From Marthasterias glacialis (Eukaryota; Echinodermata; Asteroidea; Forcipulatida; Asteriidae), in contig OU452219.1 in the NCBI GenBank assembly GCA_911728455.2, positions 18,445,397-18,509,396 on the forward strand: a stretch of DNA of 64,000 nt. The letters are read 5' to 3'. The first letter of the stretch is position 1; each line of letters begins with the position of its first letter. Positions 60,855 through 64,000 of the stretch are shown in pieces. The notes beneath the pieces were generated by a model. The model saw only the letters and a program-made list of their open reading frames with translations, was not told the origin of the DNA and made no database searches. Position numbers and translations under genes: made by a program.

Positions 60855-60884
60855 GGCTAATGATGGGTCAGTATAATCGATCTG
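60405..60884 (-). CDS. DNAH14: Exon 2: start codon and leader, residues 1-150
   Basis: Acceptor TTTAG at 60,885. The first ATG (60,854-60,852) opens 150 codons to donor GTAAGTAA; phase 0 out. It starts [19 protein letters not shown]. Rich in Ser, Thr, Pro and Gln and probably disordered; later a basic stretch ([18 protein letters not shown]). Thirty bases of 5'UTR precede the ATG. Confidence 0.85.
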
Positions 60885-61479
60885 CTAAAGGAAAATATTC
60901 ATTTAAATTGCAAAAAGAACACTTTCGCAGGATAACATTGTTAATAAATACATGGGTTTATACCACTTTCATTTATTTGAAGAAAACAAGTCCTTTTTGG
61001 AAACTAGTAGTACACTATTTGTAAAGCAATTTTCCAGAAATTTTGTGGAGTTTTTGTTGTAATTTGGTCATTTTTTCAGTAACAAGAATCTACACAACTT
61101 CACAAGGCTTGTATTTTAAGAGCAAACTTATAAGACTCAGACACATGATGTACATGGAGTTTTATTTAATAAGATAATTTCCAACACCAAGGGTATGAAT
61201 ATCACACATTCATAATCATAGCAATTGGACTTCTTCAAAGCAGATACACCAAGGGCACTAGCACTAGCACGTACTAGTACTAGTAGTAGTAGACTAGTAA
61301 TACTATAGCGCCCTAGGTGTATCTGCTAGAATAGTATTAGTAGTAGTACGGTCGTCCAACTCCAAGTCAAAGTTTCAAAAAAGGAGTACAGCGCCCCAGT
61401 TACTGGGTCTGGGTCTTGCTGTTGTCTGTCTAGAGTCACGACACTGCATGCACAAACATCAACAATTAATAATTAGTAC
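60885..61479. other. Intron 1, left part
   Basis: AT-rich, with a short TAGTAGTAG / ACTAGTAC-rich patch near 61,255-61,350. No gene or mobile element recognised. Confidence 0.55.
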
Positions 61480-61722
61480 TGCCCACCCGTGCCCGTTTGT
61501 ACCAGTTCTGTGACTTGCTGACTGTGGCGGGTCGTGACTGTGGTGCACTGACACTAGTGACACAGGGACAGACCTTGTTGCAACGTTCGGTCGTCGTTTG
61601 ACTGCATGCAAAGCGCAGTGTCCCGTCTGATCCCCACCCAGACTGCAGAACTAACGTTAACGCTGTGCGCGGCCCCGCTGCGTGTGCCCCGCCTGGTTCG
61701 TTTTCTGATACAAACCCCTTAC
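61480..61722. promoter_or_regulatory. GC-rich start of intron 1
   Basis: This stretch is clearly richer in G+C and CpG than the AT-rich DNA around it, as at a CpG-island-type promoter edge. A 90-codon minus-strand open frame here has no dynein similarity and no splice logic, so it is not called coding. Confidence 0.4.
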
Positions 61723-61830
61723 CTGAATACTGTCCCAATTCCTCTCCTTGCGTTCATCTCGAAGAAGTTAAATTTTTGTAACTTTTTACTTTTTTGATTC
61801 CGAATGTTTAGACCGCCATCTTTATTTCTC
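61723..61830 (-). other. DNAH14: 5' untranslated exon 1 (right end approximate)
   Basis: A consensus donor (CAG|GTAAGG read on the minus strand) ends at 61,723, just upstream of the first coding exon. The exon has no start codon joined in frame to exon 2, so it is called non-coding. The transcription start is not visible; 61,830 is placed from the promoter motifs beside it. Confidence 0.55.
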
Positions 61831-61870
61831 ATGACAACTGCTATATTGACCAGCATGCTTTGCGAATAGC
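61811..61870 (-). promoter_or_regulatory. Core promoter with X-box-like, YY1-like and ZNF143-like motifs
   Basis: Minus strand 61,838-61,824 reads GTTGTCATGAGAAAT, one mismatch (last base) from the RFX X-box GYYNYYATRRNRAC followed by any base. AAAGATGGCGG (61,822-61,812) resembles a YY1 site. Plus strand 61,850-61,864, CCAGCATGCTTTGCG, resembles the ZNF143/STAF core. RFX factors are known to drive axonemal genes. Motifs were matched by eye. Confidence 0.5.
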
Positions 61871-63056
61871 CCGTAATTGATAGTGGACTTAATTTTGTTT
61901 TCTACGCCCCTTCAGGACCAATGTATGTGTACATTTTTCGTAGAAGAATCGTAGTAAAACAAATATTTAATAAAACTTTGGCAACAGAGTGTTCACTGTG
62001 TTTAAAAAAAATATTCTTGTCCCTGAAGTAATCTGAAGTAATTAGTCACTTTTTATAGTAAAATTTATCTTATTATTAAAACTCCATATATGAGTCGTAC
62101 AATTTTGCTCTTAAAATAAAAGCCTTGTGTAGATTCTTGTGACAAACGTTGGAGGTAGGTAGAAAAAAGGAGTTAGAACGAAAAACCTAATCCTGTTTTC
62201 TACCTCCAATGCTGAGTGAAACCATGTTGAAACAACCATGTCATGTTCCTATAAAGGTGCAATCACAAAATTGAGCATCCCAGTGATTAAACCTTCGCCC
62301 AGAATCTAGACTATTTCTATTTCAAATTCTTTTTGACTTCCATAGTAGTATGGATGTAAATTGAGGGTGTATTTTAAATGATGCACTCCACAGTTCAGAA
62401 GAAGAAAATGAATTAGGTGACATTTTGATTGTGAAAAAAAGAAACAAATTAAAAACTTTTTGGATGTCTACTGAAGCATTTCTGTGCTTTGTTTATTTCA
62501 ACACCTGAAATCCTCGATATATTACAGTCATATAAAATTTTGTAATATTTAAATATATTTACACATACATATACAATAAACAACCTAATAATATGTTATT
62601 TATTAAGGAAAGCTATACATTGAGTGAGTGGAATCACTGTGAAATAAATTATTAAATGTCCTTAGTCTGTGACTTCTTAAAACAAAACATCATTTAAGCA
62701 TGCATAGGTGAACCAACAAAAAGTAAAGTTTGCAATCAACGAATCTACTGAACTACATCAAATCTCATACAAAAAAAAGAAACAAAATGCCAAAAAAGAC
62801 TTATATTTCATTACAGTCGATTAAAAATAATTGTAAAAGACCAACAATATCTACTTTAGTCTACCACAGTTTTTAAACACAATTTCAACAAATAAATACA
62901 CTTGTTTATGTGTATTTCAACCTTAATTACTGCCCTGATGATTTTTAGACAAATGGGAAAAATTAAAAAGTGCAAAAAATACAAAAGACATATGAATATT
63001 CTATGGACCCCTTGCAGATATCTTCACCTACTGCTGTTTCATGTGTTGTTTTTTTT
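61871..63056. other. AT-rich region upstream of the dynein promoter
   Basis: No convincing coding sequence. Short open frames here are A/T-rich and lack protein character. It could be intergenic or an intron of the plus-strand locus to the right. Confidence 0.5.
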
Positions 63057-63058
63057 AG

Positions 63059-63640
63059 TCGAATGTCATGATCTTGCATTGTCTGTGCACATTTGGAGCA
63101 GCATGCCTTGCAGGAGCAATTGTTAAAGAAGGGGCTTCGAGGTCAAATTCAATTTTGTGATGCCAGCCAAGTCCTCATCTGGGAACCAACCCATGGGAAG
63201 ATGAACCATGGGGGCCCTTCCAAAGCCATGGTCAAGACCCTGACGGAGGACAGCGGCGCTGTGACAGCTGATGAACTCAAGACACTGATGATGGTACAGG
63301 ACACGTGGCAGCATCCATCATCCTGCCCAACGCAAGCGCAATGTGCGGTTGATCCATGATGACGATGATGATGAAGTTGTCAGAAGCTCACTTTAGTTTT
63401 ACCAACCAATACAGCCGTGGTCATAACATCATTGTACCGTTATTCCGGATGTTCTTTACAAGGGTTTCAAAAAAGCAAGTTCAGTAAAGTTAAGGGGAGG
63501 TTACTTTTAGACAGATGGATGTGACTAATGACAAGTGTAGATACATGTGGCTACATTGTTTAGCAGTCAAACCTGCTCATACGTTCACAAGTCATCTAAA
63601 AAATTTTTTAAAAAATTAAATAAAAGGTAAACCTGATGTT
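63059..63640 (+). pseudogene. Possible terminal exon or degraded copy of an unidentified gene
   Basis: A strong acceptor (GTTGTTTTTTTTAG) ends at 63,058, base composition turns less AT-rich to about 63,390, and an AATAAA lies near 63,619. One frame reads GLRGQIQFCDASQVLIWEP and AVTADELKTLMMVQDTW (to 63,359). A different frame reads QRKRNVRLIHDDDDDEVV and stops at 63,396. No single frame covers both, so there is either an indel (pseudogene or error) or a mis-set exon. I do not recognise the protein. Confidence 0.35.
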
Positions 63641-64000
63641 CAACAATTGATGCCATGCCTGTACTCTTAATACTTTCAATGGACATCAATTTCTTACATT
63701 GTGCTTTCCATCAATTTGTGTTCAACCCCAAGATTTGTGTTTAACCCCAAGATTACGCTTGAAGCACTCCAATCAGAATTAGATGAAATAAAAACAAAGC
63801 TCATGATTACAGTTCAACACAGCTCACTATGCTAATCATGAATCTAAATCTACCAATATGACTTTTACAAATTCCTGTGTTTACTTTAGTTTTGTTTTTG
63901 TTTTGTTGTTCTTTAACATGTGTACGCTGTTGGTAACATTTATATGAATTCATACTTTAATAACATTCAAAGATTTACAGATTACCCGACCTACAAAAAA

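Noticed and set aside
59016-59462. 148-codon plus-strand frame
   Set aside because: It overlaps exon 3 on the opposite strand and starts in SINE sequence; a shadow frame.
61466-61738. 90-codon minus-strand frame in the GC-rich promoter region
   Set aside because: High GC keeps it open; it crosses the consensus donor at 61,722 and has no family similarity.
1-64000. CRISPR array, prophage, bacterial operon or autonomous transposon
   Set aside because: No regular spacer array, no ribosome-binding pattern, and no reverse transcriptase, integrase or transposase motif in any open frame.

Overview
This is animal nuclear DNA. Almost the whole window is one intron-rich gene on the minus strand, an axonemal dynein heavy chain that I assign to DNAH14. 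The first (non-coding) exon is near 61.72-61.84 kb and the gene runs leftward past base 1. I placed 53 coding exons between 60,854 and 363, each with GT/AG splice sites, and all phases join. Together they give 9,192 coding bases (3,064 residues) without a stop: leader, stem, linker, AAA1, AAA2, AAA3 and the approach to AAA4. AAA4, the microtubule-binding stalk, AAA5, AAA6 and the C-terminal domain lie beyond base 1.

The repeat content (several tRNA-derived SINE families, many short terminal-inverted-repeat elements, palindromes and minisatellites) suggests a marine invertebrate deuterostome. An echinoderm, perhaps a sea star, is my best guess from general resemblance, not a proven assignment. 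No bacterial operon, CRISPR array, rRNA or intact viral gene is present.

Layout from the 5' end of the gene: 61.8 kb, promoter with RFX-, ZNF143- and YY1-like motifs; 60.9-57.6 kb, leader exons 2-5; 53.6-37 kb, stem exons 6-22, including a Ser/Asp/Glu-rich insert; 37.2-28.3 kb, linker exons 23-32; a 7.4-kb intron full of repeats; 20.9-15.2 kb, AAA1 (exons 33-39); 14.5-10.8 kb, AAA2 (exons 40-44); 10.0-8.6 kb, AAA2-AAA3 connector with charged and poly-Gly tracts; 8.4-2.5 kb, AAA3 (exons 47-53); 530-363, exon 54. Right of the promoter, 61.9-64 kb is AT-rich DNA with one possible plus-strand terminal exon of unknown identity.

The most striking feature is just downstream of exon 44 (10,445-10,848). 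The last part of the exon and its splice donor are repeated in tandem about every 80 bp. Each of five copies holds an open, phase-matched 36-nt potential mini-exon for a variant of the K-N-G-G motif, and four keep a GT donor. A second, 73-bp duplication copies the donor of exon 14.
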